A stretch of 64,000 bases of DNA from Bacteroidota bacterium (GCA_018267545.1 JAFDYG010000540.1:1-64000); one strand, 5' to 3'; shown: positions 24,479 through 33,114, counted from the stretch's first letter. Notes: generated by a model from the sequence alone, not told the origin. Made by a program: numbers and translations.

Positions 24479-27322
24479 TCAGGTATTAAAAGCAGGAAGG
24501 CGGTCGTCGTCCTGCAGCCATTGCATTTGTGTCGGAACGGTGAGACGCCAGCTGTCCAATTCCGTTACCGGCTCACGACCAGGAACCTCTCCCAGCTGTT
24601 TCAATGACGCGGCAATCACTCTATCGTTTTCAAAGACCGCTGTCAAATGGTCTTTACCATACATCAGCAGGCCCGCCGAAAGGTAATAAAGCACCCTGAA
24701 GGCATAGCTGGATTTGACCGGCACCAGCACCCTAAGTCTTCTGGCCCTTATGAACGAGGTCATAGGCTGATTGCTCCAGGCTTCGTCCAGCTTTTCCAGG
24801 AGATCTTCCTTCCGGCTTGCCACCGGCTCATCTTCCATGGAGCAACTCATTTCGTGCCATTCGAAGGCCTCACCAAAAAACTGCAGGTAGGCAGGTTTGT
24901 CCACCAGCTCCTGTGGAGGCGAGGCAGACGGCTGAATAATCCCATTGTTTTTTTCATAAAGCTGATACAGTACGGACTGGCAGGCTTCCAGAACGGTTCT
25001 GCGAATAGCCCTGTTTTCTACCTGCCTGTTGAAAGGCCCCTGCCCTTCCGCTTCCCGATGGTCATATCTTCTTTGTTGCCTATCATAGGCATTCCGGATC
25101 AGATTATATACTTTCAGCTGCCAGGCGTTGAATGCTTCTTCGGAAAGGCTGCAATGCACGGCAATGCTCAGGTAGAAGGTAGTCCGGGCAGGAGGAGAAG
25201 CAACTGCAATATCCAGCAATATGGGCAGTGCGTCTACCTCGCAGGCAATGCCCAATGGGTCGGTGATGGTAATCACCGACGCTGTCGCATCCAGATCTAC
25301 CTGTTTGACCCCGACTATCAACAATGCGGGTTGTGAAAGATTATAGGTGACGGTGACAGAATCCGGGATATACCCCTCGGGTACGCGGATGCCATCAGCC
25401 GGGAAAAAAGTTTCGTCGGTAAGCATGGCCGTAACTACTCTGGCACCAACCGGCGGAAGAGGTAGATCCGAAACCTGGTAATAGGCGCCGAGGTGGACAA
25501 AATTATCCGCGGTAATATCCCTGAAGGAATGTACCGGTTCGGCCAGCTTGTCCGGGGGCAGCAAAGGCAGCTCGACGCCATTTCTATCACCATCCGTCCT
25601 GGTCAAAGAAGGTTTTTGGATCAGAAATTCCAGGATGAATCTTCGGCCGTAGTTGACCAGCCGCATCTTGTATACCTTGTTGAGCCAGCGATAGATGCCC
25701 CGGATATTTCGGCCGCCTTGTCTGTTATCGATGGTCCGGATGACGACGTCTTCCGTCTCCCGCTTCGAGCTGGATTTCCGGTGGTCATAGACTTCCTGTG
25801 AAATCCGCTGTACTGCCTCCGCCAATATTTTCTTTGCAAAGTGTGTGGAGCCCGTATTGTCCAGGTCAGTGATGGTTTTGGTGTCCTTTACCTTTCCATT
25901 ATAGGTACCGGTCGTAGGAGGTCCGTAAGAAGTGGTAAGATTGGTAAAATCCAGCTCATTCGAGATCGTTTGATTCAATGCTCTTATCACAGCCTTTTCC
26001 AATTGCTCACCGGTCGAATAACGGTCATTGCCGACCTGCTTCCGGTTTCCATATTCCGTCGTTTCCTCGAAGAGATGCTTATGTCTGTTCTTCACCTTTT
26101 TTATCTCTCCGGTAAATACGTTTTCGATCTGGGCTATCTCCCCCGGCTCGTATCCCGTGTGACAGTGCTGTACCTTCTGAAGATCGCCGATAGCATACGG
26201 CACGATAACACCGGAATAGAGAGGCGGCTTTTGTAATCCCGGTTTTTGTAATCCGCCAAGCCCTTCCGGCGCAAAAGCGGGTAAGGGGAAGACGCCAGGT
26301 GGTAATACCACCGAGGCCCGGATAAGCCGCTTCCATTGGCCGCAGTTTTCTTCGCTGGGGATCCTGACCTCCGCGAGCAAATGGTCAATTACAAGCATCT
26401 TGATCAGCTGTTCCAGGACATATGCTCCATACCCGGCAATGATATTCAGCGCCATCACGTTCTGCCAGATACGGTCCAGCTGCAGTTGGTAGATCGGTGT
26501 TGGGATCAGTTGGTCGATATCTTCCCAATCGGCAATGAAGTTTCTCAACAGCTGCAACAAAGATTCCCAATCCGATGGAGCGTCGTACCGGTACAGGATG
26601 TCATAGATTTCCGGATAGACATTAAACGGAAAGATCAGATTCCCTGGTTCGCTGATAAAACAGCCGGCGTATGGAGGGCCCTCGTTTATAAAAAGCAGGG
26701 CTTCTTTCTCCATCTCCGTTCTGGCGTCGGTATCAGTCCTCAGAGACAGCAGGCGTGTATAGAAATCTGAGGACGAAGGGGGGCTGTACCTGCCGCCGGA
26801 GTATTGAATAAATAACGGCTCATCCGCAGCAGACAGGGCTGGCCAGTATTGTAGATACAGATAGGGAAAAAGGTCCTGAAAGCCTGCGGCCCTGATCAGC
26901 TCATTCCCCGGAAGAGGGTCAGGAGTGACGTCGACAACCGGGACAGGAACAGGAATGGGCGGAACAGGACGAATCTTCCCTAATTCAAAGACATTGCCTT
27001 CGAAATGTTCCTCATATACTTCTCCAAACCACGCATCGAGGAAGACGAACTCCTCTCCCGTACGCAGGGATTGAAAAAGATGGAAGCTGCCTTTGATGCT
27101 GATCCCATCTTCGAAGAGCAGATGAAATTCGATGCGGTCGTCCGGGATCAGGCATTCGCTCCAGTCCCATGTAAAACCCGGCCGGTCGTGCCGGAACAAG
27201 GAAACCGTTAGCCAGGGACATTCTCTGTTCGGGTGCTTTACAGGAATCTGGGAGCCCAGGTATTCAAATGAAAAGGTGAATTGGTAGAGTCCCCTGTATA
27301 TTAAGGTAAATGGCTTTTTCAT
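24479..27322 (-). CDS. Large uncharacterised protein with YEPGEIAQIENV motif, 947 aa
   Basis: I cannot assign a function. The start is ATG 27322, overlapping the upstream stop as ATGA; a longer frame was rejected. Residues 1-115 form a beta-rich domain that resembles the 142-aa protein encoded upstream. Residues 116-370 are mixed helical with a Pro/Val linker (about 118-132). A central block contains YEPGEIAQIENV at 391-402, followed by a charged region, and then GIYRWLNKVYKMRLVNYGR (542-560) leading into EFLIQKPS. From memory, similar blocks occur in large unnamed proteins of cyanobacteria, actinobacteria and Bacteroidota; this needs a search. The C-terminal third has amphipathic helices and beta strands. 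No signal peptide or membrane segment. Confidence 0.7.
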   Translation of the reverse strand: MKKPFTLIYRGLYQFTFSFEYLGSQIPVKHPNRECPWLTVSLFRHDRPGFTWDWSECLIPDDRIEFHLLFEDGISIKGSFHLFQSLRTGEEFVFLDAWFGEVYEEHFEGNVFELGKIRPVPPIPVPVPVVDVTPDPLPGNELIRAAGFQDLFPYLYLQYWPALSAADEPLFIQYSGGRYSPPSSSDFYTRLLSLRTDTDARTEMEKEALLFINEGPPYAGCFISEPGNLIFPFNVYPEIYDILYRYDAPSDWESLLQLLRNFIADWEDIDQLIPTPIYQLQLDRIWQNVMALNIIAGYGAYVLEQLIKMLVIDHLLAEVRIPSEENCGQWKRLIRASVVLPPGVFPLPAFAPEGLGGLQKPGLQKPPLYSGVIVPYAIGDLQKVQHCHTGYEPGEIAQIENVFTGEIKKVKNRHKHLFEETTEYGNRKQVGNDRYSTGEQLEKAVIRALNQTISNELDFTNLTTSYGPPTTGTYNGKVKDTKTITDLDNTGSTHFAKKILAEAVQRISQEVYDHRKSSSKRETEDVVIRTIDNRQGGRNIRGIYRWLNKVYKMRLVNYGRRFILEFLIQKPSLTRTDGDRNGVELPLLPPDKLAEPVHSFRDITADNFVHLGAYYQVSDLPLPPVGARVVTAMLTDETFFPADGIRVPEGYIPDSVTVTYNLSQPALLIVGVKQVDLDATASVITITDPLGIACEVDALPILLDIAVASPPARTTFYLSIAVHCSLSEEAFNAWQLKVYNLIRNAYDRQQRRYDHREAEGQGPFNRQVENRAIRRTVLEACQSVLYQLYEKNNGIIQPSASPPQELVDKPAYLQFFGEAFEWHEMSCSMEDEPVASRKEDLLEKLDEAWSNQPMTSFIRARRLRVLVPVKSSYAFRVLYYLSAGLLMYGKDHLTAVFENDRVIAASLKQLGEVPGREPVTELDSWRLTVPTQMQWLQDDDRLPAFNT

Positions 27323-27747
27323 TCGTCCTTGCTTTGGGAAGGGTTGATCGTTACCATATCCCCTTCGAATGTGGACAGATATCCGGGGCCAAACTGTATA
27401 TCGAACCAAACGAACATGCCTCCCGTATAAGAGTTCTTGTATAGTTTGAATGTCCCCTTACAATTATTGTCGTCGGGATACGCCATTTCCGGTGTAACAT
27501 CGGGATCAGCGGGTAGAGAAAAAGCAACAGGAGCGGTAGCCGACAGGTTTCCTTCCCAGTGAAAGAAATCGTCGGGAACATCTTCCCTGTAAAACAAGCA
27601 TTCTACATATGGATTGCTGCGGTTGTGGGTAACCGGCCGGCCAGACTGCGGTGGAGAGGAAGGCGGCGAAAGAAGCGGACTATCCGGTGAAAAAGAAAAT
27701 TCGAAGATGAAGGTGATATCTCCGGACAGAAGTTTACTGCTTACCAT
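27319..27747 (-). CDS. Uncharacterised 142-aa protein related to the N-terminus of the 947-aa protein
   Basis: A beta-rich protein with a Ser/Pro-rich insertion (about residues 20-40). Residues 97-133, beginning CKGTFKLYKNSYTGG and ending FEGDMVTI, align with residues 77-114 of the downstream large protein (IKGSFHLFQSLRTGE ... FEGNVFEL). The earlier strand ITFIFEFSF aligns with YQFTFSFEY. The two are therefore related by duplication. The gene ends by an ATGA overlap with the large gene. No signal peptide; no known family recognised. Confidence 0.68.
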   Translation of the reverse strand: MVSSKLLSGDITFIFEFSFSPDSPLLSPPSSPPQSGRPVTHNRSNPYVECLFYREDVPDDFFHWEGNLSATAPVAFSLPADPDVTPEMAYPDDNNCKGTFKLYKNSYTGGMFVWFDIQFGPGYLSTFEGDMVTINPSQSKDE

Positions 27748-27778
27748 TTTTTTGCGATTTAAGATGATTCGTGTAATG

Positions 27779-27801
27779 AGGCCCGGAAGGACTCCGGGCC
27801 T
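27779..27801 (-). terminator. Internal hairpin after the first gene of the accessory operon
   Basis: AGGCCCGGA (27779-27787), loop AGGAC, TCCGGGCCT (27793-27801): a perfect 9-bp GC-rich stem in the 77-bp gap between the 204-aa and 142-aa genes. On the minus strand it is followed by CATTACACG rather than a T tract, so it may act as a partial terminator or an mRNA stabiliser that favours the first gene. Confidence 0.5.
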
Positions 27802-27824
27802 TCTGCTTCAGAGAATTAGGTAGT

Positions 27825-28439
27825 CTACGCGGTTGGCACGAGGGTAAACTTGAACGGCACGGCGGAAGAACCGATGCCGCCTCCCGTCATGATGAGATTC
27901 GCCTTTGTGATACCCAGGAGAGACAGTTCGGTGTTGATGTCGGACAGGATGGCGGAGTTCATGATATCCCCTTCTTCAATCTCGGAGACGACTCCTACCC
28001 AGATGGTGGGGTTGAATTCGAACACCGCTTTTTGCTGGGGAGAAACACCGGTCTTCGTTGCCAGGAGCTTGCCATCTTTATAGATCTGTGCATTGACGGA
28101 CCCTACCGGCAGCAGGTTTTTGACCTCTACCTCGGTCATGCTGGAAGCCGGGTTGGCATCGAGCGTCAGGATATCGCCTGAAGGAGAGCGAACGACGTCC
28201 CACTTCTGCCCATTGACCGCCTGCTTCATATCGGAGACATTCCCGGAAGAGTCCTCAGCGGCCACATAAAAATCCATGGGGTATTTGAAGTTGTGCGTCC
28301 AGTTACGACCGCAATTCTCGATAACGCGCCAGGCCACAGCTATTTCTTCGAAATTGGTGGCGACATTTTTCTGGAAGATTACGATTTTGGAGTTGTTCTG
28401 GTCATAAGACTGGTTGATAAAAGTGATTTGAATGTCCAT
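27825..28439 (-). CDS. Uncharacterised 204-aa protein, first gene of the accessory operon
   Basis: A soluble beta-rich protein with no signal peptide, beginning MDIQITFINQSYDQNNSKIV. Notable segments are VIFQKNVATNFEEIAVAWRV, PTIWVGVVSEIEEGDIMNSA, the helical NTELSLLGITKANLIMTGGG, and a C-terminal strand. I recall proteins with this pattern as hypothetical entries in several phyla, but no function. Because it is first in the operon and separated from the rest by a hairpin, it may be the most abundant product. A structural or surface role is inference. Confidence 0.68.
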   Translation of the reverse strand: MDIQITFINQSYDQNNSKIVIFQKNVATNFEEIAVAWRVIENCGRNWTHNFKYPMDFYVAAEDSSGNVSDMKQAVNGQKWDVVRSPSGDILTLDANPASSMTEVEVKNLLPVGSVNAQIYKDGKLLATKTGVSPQQKAVFEFNPTIWVGVVSEIEEGDIMNSAILSDINTELSLLGITKANLIMTGGGIGSSAVPFKFTLVPTA

Positions 28440-28496
28440 GATTTGGTTTTTTGATGTGAAGCCTACTTTCTTGTTGGGCTGTTCGGCTATCGCCCG

Positions 28497-28512
28497 TTAT
28501 TTGTACAAATAA
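28497..28512. promoter_or_regulatory. 16-bp palindrome upstream of the accessory operon
   Basis: TTATTTGTACAAATAA is a perfect 16-bp palindrome, 57 bp upstream of the first start codon (28439). It is the only strong symmetry in the 177-bp gap to the next gene and a candidate operator. No exact TAnnTTTG element was found between it and the start. Confidence 0.45.
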
Positions 28513-28616
28513 TGGCGTAAAGTTGGCTTACACGACAAGGCTGGACAAGAAGGGAAATGCGGGTATTTGAAAACAGGTATTTTTACGGGGTAGCCGGCTG
28601 CATGCCCGGCGCGTTG

Positions 28617-30251
28617 TTAGAATCCGACAACCGCCGGCAGGATGTAATCGGTCATTATTTTATCTACCTGCGGATGGGCATAGGGCTGGTTATAGGCCGT
28701 GGCCGTGATCACGACGACCAGCGGCAGGTCTTTAAAGATAAAGATCTTGTTTCCGCCATTGCCGGTGCAATAGTCGGTCTCGTAGCTCTTTCCATTCACC
28801 TGGTATTTTTTGTTCCAGAACAGGTATCCATAATACTCATCCGGCCGGCCGGGTATCGGCCGGTATTTGGTAAAGGTCTTTACAATCCATTCCTTTGGCA
28901 GGATCTGTTTTCCCTTCCACTCGCCATCATTCTTATACAGCTGTCCGTATTTGGCAAAGTCCAGGGCCCTCATCCGGATGCCGCCCGCAGTGCTGGGGAC
29001 GTGCTGCGGCGTATACACCCACTGGTATTGGATCCCCAGCGGACCGAAGAGCTTCTCGTCGGCGTATTTTTCGAGACCTCCTGGCACAGTTTTGTTCAGG
29101 ACATCTCCCAGCAGCATTACCCCTGCAGTAAAGTAGTGCCATTGGTCCCGCGGCCTTGTCGGGCTAAGGGGAAGGTCGAGCGTGAATTTGACCCAGTCAC
29201 TGGTAGGATACATATTTTCTTCGTTGCCCGGTGAGTCCCCGTCGTTGTCGTCCCCGTCAAAGGCGGAGCTCATCGTCAGCAGGTCTTTCAAAGGAACGCG
29301 CTCTTTTTCGGGCAGGTAGTTGGCGAACTTTTGAAGCGGGTACCATTCGCCAAGCGTCTGGTTTACACTCTTTAAATAACCCTCGCGAAGGGCGATACCA
29401 ACCATGCTGGAGGCAAAGGACTTGCCCACCGAGCGCGGGTCGTGCAGGAAATCCCTGCTTTCGCCATTGAAGTATTCTTCGATCAATATTTTGCCGTTCT
29501 TCAGCACTACGACGCCCGTGATCTTTTTAAAGATGCCTGTGTCGATGGCGGCCTTTAGCGCCTTGATTTTATTTTGGTCGAATTTGTCGGTCGAAATGGC
29601 AAGGCCGCCATAGGAATGTGCCGGGGTTAGCCGCACCGTCGACGGATCGATGACCGGTTTCCTAATAACCCGCAGGCTCAGCTCGCCCGCAGCGATGAGG
29701 TCTCCGGCGACAGTCCGTACCTGCGGGCGGATTTCCAGCCTCAGCTGGTGACGGCCATCCGTCAGCGCGCTGTCGCCGCCGTTGTTCAGGAAGCGATACC
29801 AAAAGAACTGGCTCCACCAGGCGCCTTCGCTTTGATTATCGATCAGGGGTTTGCTGATCACCGTTTCGGTATCCCGGATGGCAGGCAAGGGCGCCCCCTG
29901 GATATTGCTCTTGTAGATAAGCCGGCCGTCGATAAGTAGGGAGAACTGATAGCCGCCGGACTTGTGGAGGCTGTCGATCGATGCCCCCGGCGCCAGCCCG
30001 TGCATGTAGTTGGTCAGTGAATGAGCCATAAAGGCCGTGATAAACAGATTGCTTTTATTTGTCAGGGTATAGTCGTGGAGAGGATCTTCAGGCGTCATCC
30101 GGGACGCATCTATCAGCCTGGAGGTAAAAATAATTTTACCGACGTTCGCCTGGTGGCGAGGGCTCGTAATCCCCTGATCTTTTACAATGTCTTGTGCAGA
30201 GAGACGGAGCAAGGTACCAAGAAGGAAGAAAAAGACGAAGCGCAGACGCAT
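28617..30251 (-). CDS. Exported serine hydrolase, class C beta-lactamase-related, 544 aa
   Basis: The signal peptide is LRFVFFFLLGTLLRLSAQ. An extra N-terminal beta-rich domain (about 25-225) precedes a beta-lactamase/penicillin-binding transpeptidase-like domain. The catalytic SxxK is in RSVGKSFASSMVG, the second motif is at WHYFTAGVMLLGD (Tyr present, Asn of YxN replaced), and CTGNGGNKIFIF lies near the third motif. Such proteins are usually esterases or peptidases in the periplasm rather than antibiotic-resistance enzymes. It has its own promoter; the AraC regulator upstream on the same strand is a candidate controller. Confidence 0.88.
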   Translation of the reverse strand: MRLRFVFFFLLGTLLRLSAQDIVKDQGITSPRHQANVGKIIFTSRLIDASRMTPEDPLHDYTLTNKSNLFITAFMAHSLTNYMHGLAPGASIDSLHKSGGYQFSLLIDGRLIYKSNIQGAPLPAIRDTETVISKPLIDNQSEGAWWSQFFWYRFLNNGGDSALTDGRHQLRLEIRPQVRTVAGDLIAAGELSLRVIRKPVIDPSTVRLTPAHSYGGLAISTDKFDQNKIKALKAAIDTGIFKKITGVVVLKNGKILIEEYFNGESRDFLHDPRSVGKSFASSMVGIALREGYLKSVNQTLGEWYPLQKFANYLPEKERVPLKDLLTMSSAFDGDDNDGDSPGNEENMYPTSDWVKFTLDLPLSPTRPRDQWHYFTAGVMLLGDVLNKTVPGGLEKYADEKLFGPLGIQYQWVYTPQHVPSTAGGIRMRALDFAKYGQLYKNDGEWKGKQILPKEWIVKTFTKYRPIPGRPDEYYGYLFWNKKYQVNGKSYETDYCTGNGGNKIFIFKDLPLVVVITATAYNQPYAHPQVDKIMTDYILPAVVGF

Positions 30252-30280
30252 AGCCGTTGAGGTTTTGTTAATGGGTAAGC

Positions 30281-30288
30281 CAAAGCTA
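30281..30288 (-). promoter_or_regulatory. -7 element for the serine hydrolase gene
   Basis: TAGCTTTG on the minus strand (30288-30281), an exact TAnnTTTG match, 29 bases before the ATG at 30251. No clear -33 TTG is seen, which would fit dependence on an activator. Confidence 0.55.
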
Positions 30289-30319
30289 TAGCGGTTCTAC
30301 GATCGAAAATAGAATTATT

Positions 30320-31144
30320 TTAACGTTGGTGACTTTTTAACAACAATTTCCTATAAAGGAATGGGGTAATGTGATGGTAGTATTTGAAGGAGCGGATAAA
30401 ATGACTCTGGTCGGCAAATCCACACTGGAAAGCAATTTCCGTCAAAGAAAGCGCCTTGTCGCCAAGCAGGCGCATCGCCTTTTGAACCCTGATGCTCCTT
30501 ATGTAGTCGGCAAGCGTCGTGTCGAAGTACTTCGGGAATTCTCTCGATAAATGAACGGGATGAATATTCAACGACCGGGCAAGGTCTGTCAACCGCCAGT
30601 CCTCGCACGAGTCGTGCAACGCTTCCCTGACCTGTCCTACCCATTTGGGCGTTTTTCGCTCGGTAGCCGTCTTCATTCTTTCCAGGCGGCCAAAAATCTC
30701 CAGCAAGAGGGCATCGATCCCCAACTGACCGGCTCCGCCGTTTAGCTTCATCTCCTTGAAGAGGTTGTAAATCCCGGTCTTTACCTGCGGGTCGGGGATC
30801 ATGACGCTGCCTTCAGTGATCGTTCCCGCCAGGCCGAATTCTGCAAACCACCCTTTCCCCAGCTCGATATGGAAGCCGCGGGTATGCCTTCCCGAGGCGA
30901 TATTATAATGGGCGTCCTGCCAGTTATGGAATATAAGGTCTCCCTTGCAGCACTCGTAGACGTGCTGCTTATTCCCCTCCGTCATGCCGCCCTCCAATAT
31001 AAAGGTAAAGTAGTTGTTCTCGTGGAAATGCCAGGGCACCCTTCCCTGCGAATATTCGGTATCGGTCAGCGTGATGCCTTCCAGCTGGATGATCTCGGTG
31101 GTCACCCCGTAGAATTGTCCGGTCTTTGAGAACTTAGGAGACAT
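30320..31144 (-). CDS. AraC-family transcriptional regulator, 274 aa
   Basis: An N-terminal cupin-like sensing domain has RVPWHFHENNYFTFILEGGM and GDLIFHNWQDAHYN. The C-terminal pair of HTH motifs contains LARSLNIHPVHLSREFPKYF and LTEIAFQCGFADQSHFIRSFKYYHHITPFLYR, the canonical AraC signature. It ends 69 bp before the serine hydrolase gene on the same strand and follows a VOC-family gene by 3 bases. The ligand is unknown. Confidence 0.93.
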   Translation of the reverse strand: MSPKFSKTGQFYGVTTEIIQLEGITLTDTEYSQGRVPWHFHENNYFTFILEGGMTEGNKQHVYECCKGDLIFHNWQDAHYNIASGRHTRGFHIELGKGWFAEFGLAGTITEGSVMIPDPQVKTGIYNLFKEMKLNGGAGQLGIDALLLEIFGRLERMKTATERKTPKWVGQVREALHDSCEDWRLTDLARSLNIHPVHLSREFPKYFDTTLADYIRSIRVQKAMRLLGDKALSLTEIAFQCGFADQSHFIRSFKYYHHITPFLYRKLLLKSHQR

Positions 31145-31147
31145 CGG

Positions 31148-31510
31148 CTACCATTGTTGGATGATAATTCCGATCTGCCCATCGACCAGCGCAAATTCCT
31201 TTGCGCCCCAGGGGCGAAGGGTAACCCGGCTCAGGTTAGGGTGTAACAATTCGGGAAATTTAGAAGAGACGCGCTCGTAGACTTCCTCTATATTTTCGGT
31301 CACGAGCCTGATTTCGGGACTGAATTGCTCGGCCAGCTCTTTGTTTTGAAAGATCAGGATGCCCAGGCCGTCTTTTTGGACGACGCAAAAGGGATTGGGG
31401 GAGTCTATTTCGTCGTGCCCAATGGTAAATTCGAGGCAATCGACAAAGCTTTTGAGGCCAATGTTAATATCTGTATAAAAAAGACTGGGAGTAAGTTTTG
31501 TAAAGCGCAT
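31148..31510 (-). CDS. VOC/glyoxalase-like protein, 120 aa
   Basis: A small protein with the beta-alpha-beta-beta-beta halves of the vicinal-oxygen-chelate superfamily: KLTPSLFYTDINIGLKSFVDCLEFTIG, then GLGILIFQN, and in the second half RPWGAKEFALVDGQIGIIIQQ. Most conserved metal ligands are not obvious. The ATG at 31510 (MRFTKLTPSL) was chosen over a start 48 bases upstream that overlaps the next gene. It lies 3 bases from the AraC gene, so the two are co-transcribed. Confidence 0.75.
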   Translation of the reverse strand: MRFTKLTPSLFYTDINIGLKSFVDCLEFTIGHDEIDSPNPFCVVQKDGLGILIFQNKELAEQFSPEIRLVTENIEEVYERVSSKFPELLHPNLSRVTLRPWGAKEFALVDGQIGIIIQQW

Positions 31511-31554
31511 TTTATTTTGTTGACGGAACGGAAGATACAAATAAAATGCTGCAA

Positions 31555-32943
31555 TCAAACGACAACCCTCTTATCGATACCCAGCTTTTTGATGCGTGAG
31601 TTCAGCGTGCTGATGTTGATGCCGAGCAGCTCCGCTGCCCCACCCTTGCCGGCGACTTTTCCTTTACAGTTCTTCAGTACTTCGATGATGTGGTCGCGTT
31701 CGTTTTCCATGATTGTTTTGACGCGGGTGTCGATGGTAACGGGGGTATTCTTTATGAAAGTAACAGCAGCTTTTAAAGACAATTGGTCGATGAGACTGCC
31801 TTCAGCCAGCAGTACGGCTCGCTCCACCTGGTTTTGCAACTCCCTGACGTTTCCCGGCCAGCTATACTCCATCATGGTTCGGATGGCATAGTCGGAGAAG
31901 CCGGTAATATGCTTACCCGATTCGCGGACAAAATATTTTAAGAAATGACCAGCCAGCAGCGGAATGTCTTCTTTCCGTTCCCGAAGCGGCGGCAGGTGTA
32001 TCGGGAAGACGTTGAGCCGGTAGTAGAGGTCGATCCGGAAACGGCCCGAAGCTACTTCCGATTCCAGGTCACGATTGGTCGCTGCGACGACCCGGACATT
32101 TACTTTCTTCGCCGTTCCTCCGATCGTTTCGATTTCTTTCTCCTGCAGGACCCGAAGGAATTTAATCTGGAGCTCGAGCGGAAGCTCTCCTATTTCGTCC
32201 AGGAAGATGGTCCCGTCCTGTGCCTGCTCGAACTTTCCCGTCCTTTTACCGATGGCGCCGGTGAAAGCGCCTTTCTCGTGGCCGAATAATTCCGATTCGA
32301 TCAGGCTGGCAGGAAGGGCTGCACAGTTGACGGCGATAAAAGGTTTGTTTTTCCGTGGTGAGCAGTAATGTATCGCCTGGGCGACGAGCTCTTTGCCCGT
32401 TCCGTTTTCGCCCAGGATTAAAACGGATGTGTTGGAGGGGCTGACGATATTGACGTTTCTTATGACTTCCTGGATAGCGGCGCTATTTCCTACGATATGA
32501 GAAGTCTCCGCATTGGCGGAAGCTGGCGCAAGACGATCGGCAAGCGGCCTTGCTGCTGCGTTGCTTTCCTCCTTGTGCTGGTGGAGATACCAGGCTACGT
32601 CGAGCATGACCAGGACATCGTTCTTCCGGAAGGGTTTGACCAGGAACCCGTATGGCTTTGTCGCCTTTGCCGCGTCCAGCAGGTCTCTGTTGGAGTTGGC
32701 GGAAATAAAGACAAAGGGGATCTTCTTTTTTTCCAGCATTTTAGCCAGGTCGATACCGGTCTGCTCTCCTTGTAAAAAGATGTCCAGCAGGACGAGGTCG
32801 GGGCCTTCATTGTCGATTATGTTTAGTGCGATGGGGACAGACCTCGCGATAGAGCATATTTCGTATCCGGCGCTCTTTAGGATCAGCTTTAAATTGTTGG
32901 CTTCAATAAACTGGTCTTCGACGATAAGTATTTTTGTTCTCAT
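31555..32943 (-). CDS. Sigma-54-dependent response regulator, NtrC family, 462 aa
   Basis: A receiver domain (ILIVEDQFIEANNL, phospho-acceptor Asp in LVLLDIFLQGE, Lys in GFLVKPF), an AAA+ domain with Walker A GENGTGKE, the sigma-54 contact loop GAFTGA at FGHEKGAFTGA, GTIFLDEIGELPLE as Walker B, and a Fis-type C-terminal HTH (GGAAELLGINISTLNSRIKK). No histidine kinase is adjacent. It is divergent from a second sigma-54 activator at 33115. With GAFTGA intact it should activate sigma-54 promoters. Confidence 0.94.
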   Translation of the reverse strand: MRTKILIVEDQFIEANNLKLILKSAGYEICSIARSVPIALNIIDNEGPDLVLLDIFLQGEQTGIDLAKMLEKKKIPFVFISANSNRDLLDAAKATKPYGFLVKPFRKNDVLVMLDVAWYLHQHKEESNAAARPLADRLAPASANAETSHIVGNSAAIQEVIRNVNIVSPSNTSVLILGENGTGKELVAQAIHYCSPRKNKPFIAVNCAALPASLIESELFGHEKGAFTGAIGKRTGKFEQAQDGTIFLDEIGELPLELQIKFLRVLQEKEIETIGGTAKKVNVRVVAATNRDLESEVASGRFRIDLYYRLNVFPIHLPPLRERKEDIPLLAGHFLKYFVRESGKHITGFSDYAIRTMMEYSWPGNVRELQNQVERAVLLAEGSLIDQLSLKAAVTFIKNTPVTIDTRVKTIMENERDHIIEVLKNCKGKVAGKGGAAELLGINISTLNSRIKKLGIDKRVVV

Positions 32944-32962
32944 CTTCGTAAGTGTTGATAGG

Positions 32963-32970
32963 CAAAATTA
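32963..32970 (-). promoter_or_regulatory. -7 element for the sigma-54 response regulator
   Basis: TAATTTTG on the minus strand, an exact TAnnTTTG match, 19 bases before the ATG at 32943. Confidence 0.55.
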
Positions 32971-33092
32971 GGGTGATCGGCGTTTCATTCCACCGGATTT
33001 GTCGAGAATTTAGGGGACTATTGAAATATCAATATTTTCTTTTCGCCAAAAGACGAAATATCGACTCTCCTTTTTACCTCCGCCACGCCTCT

Positions 33093-33100
33093 TATCTTTG
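33093..33100 (+). promoter_or_regulatory. -7 element for the GAF-type sigma-54 activator
   Basis: TATCTTTG, an exact TAnnTTTG match followed by CAG, 14 bases before the ATG at 33115. Confidence 0.6.
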
Positions 33101-33114
33101 CAGAAATTTATCGC

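Noticed and set aside
28617-30251. Antibiotic-resistance beta-lactamase
   Set aside because: Only SxxK and a partial second motif fit; the extra N-terminal domain and changed YxN argue for an esterase/peptidase-like enzyme.
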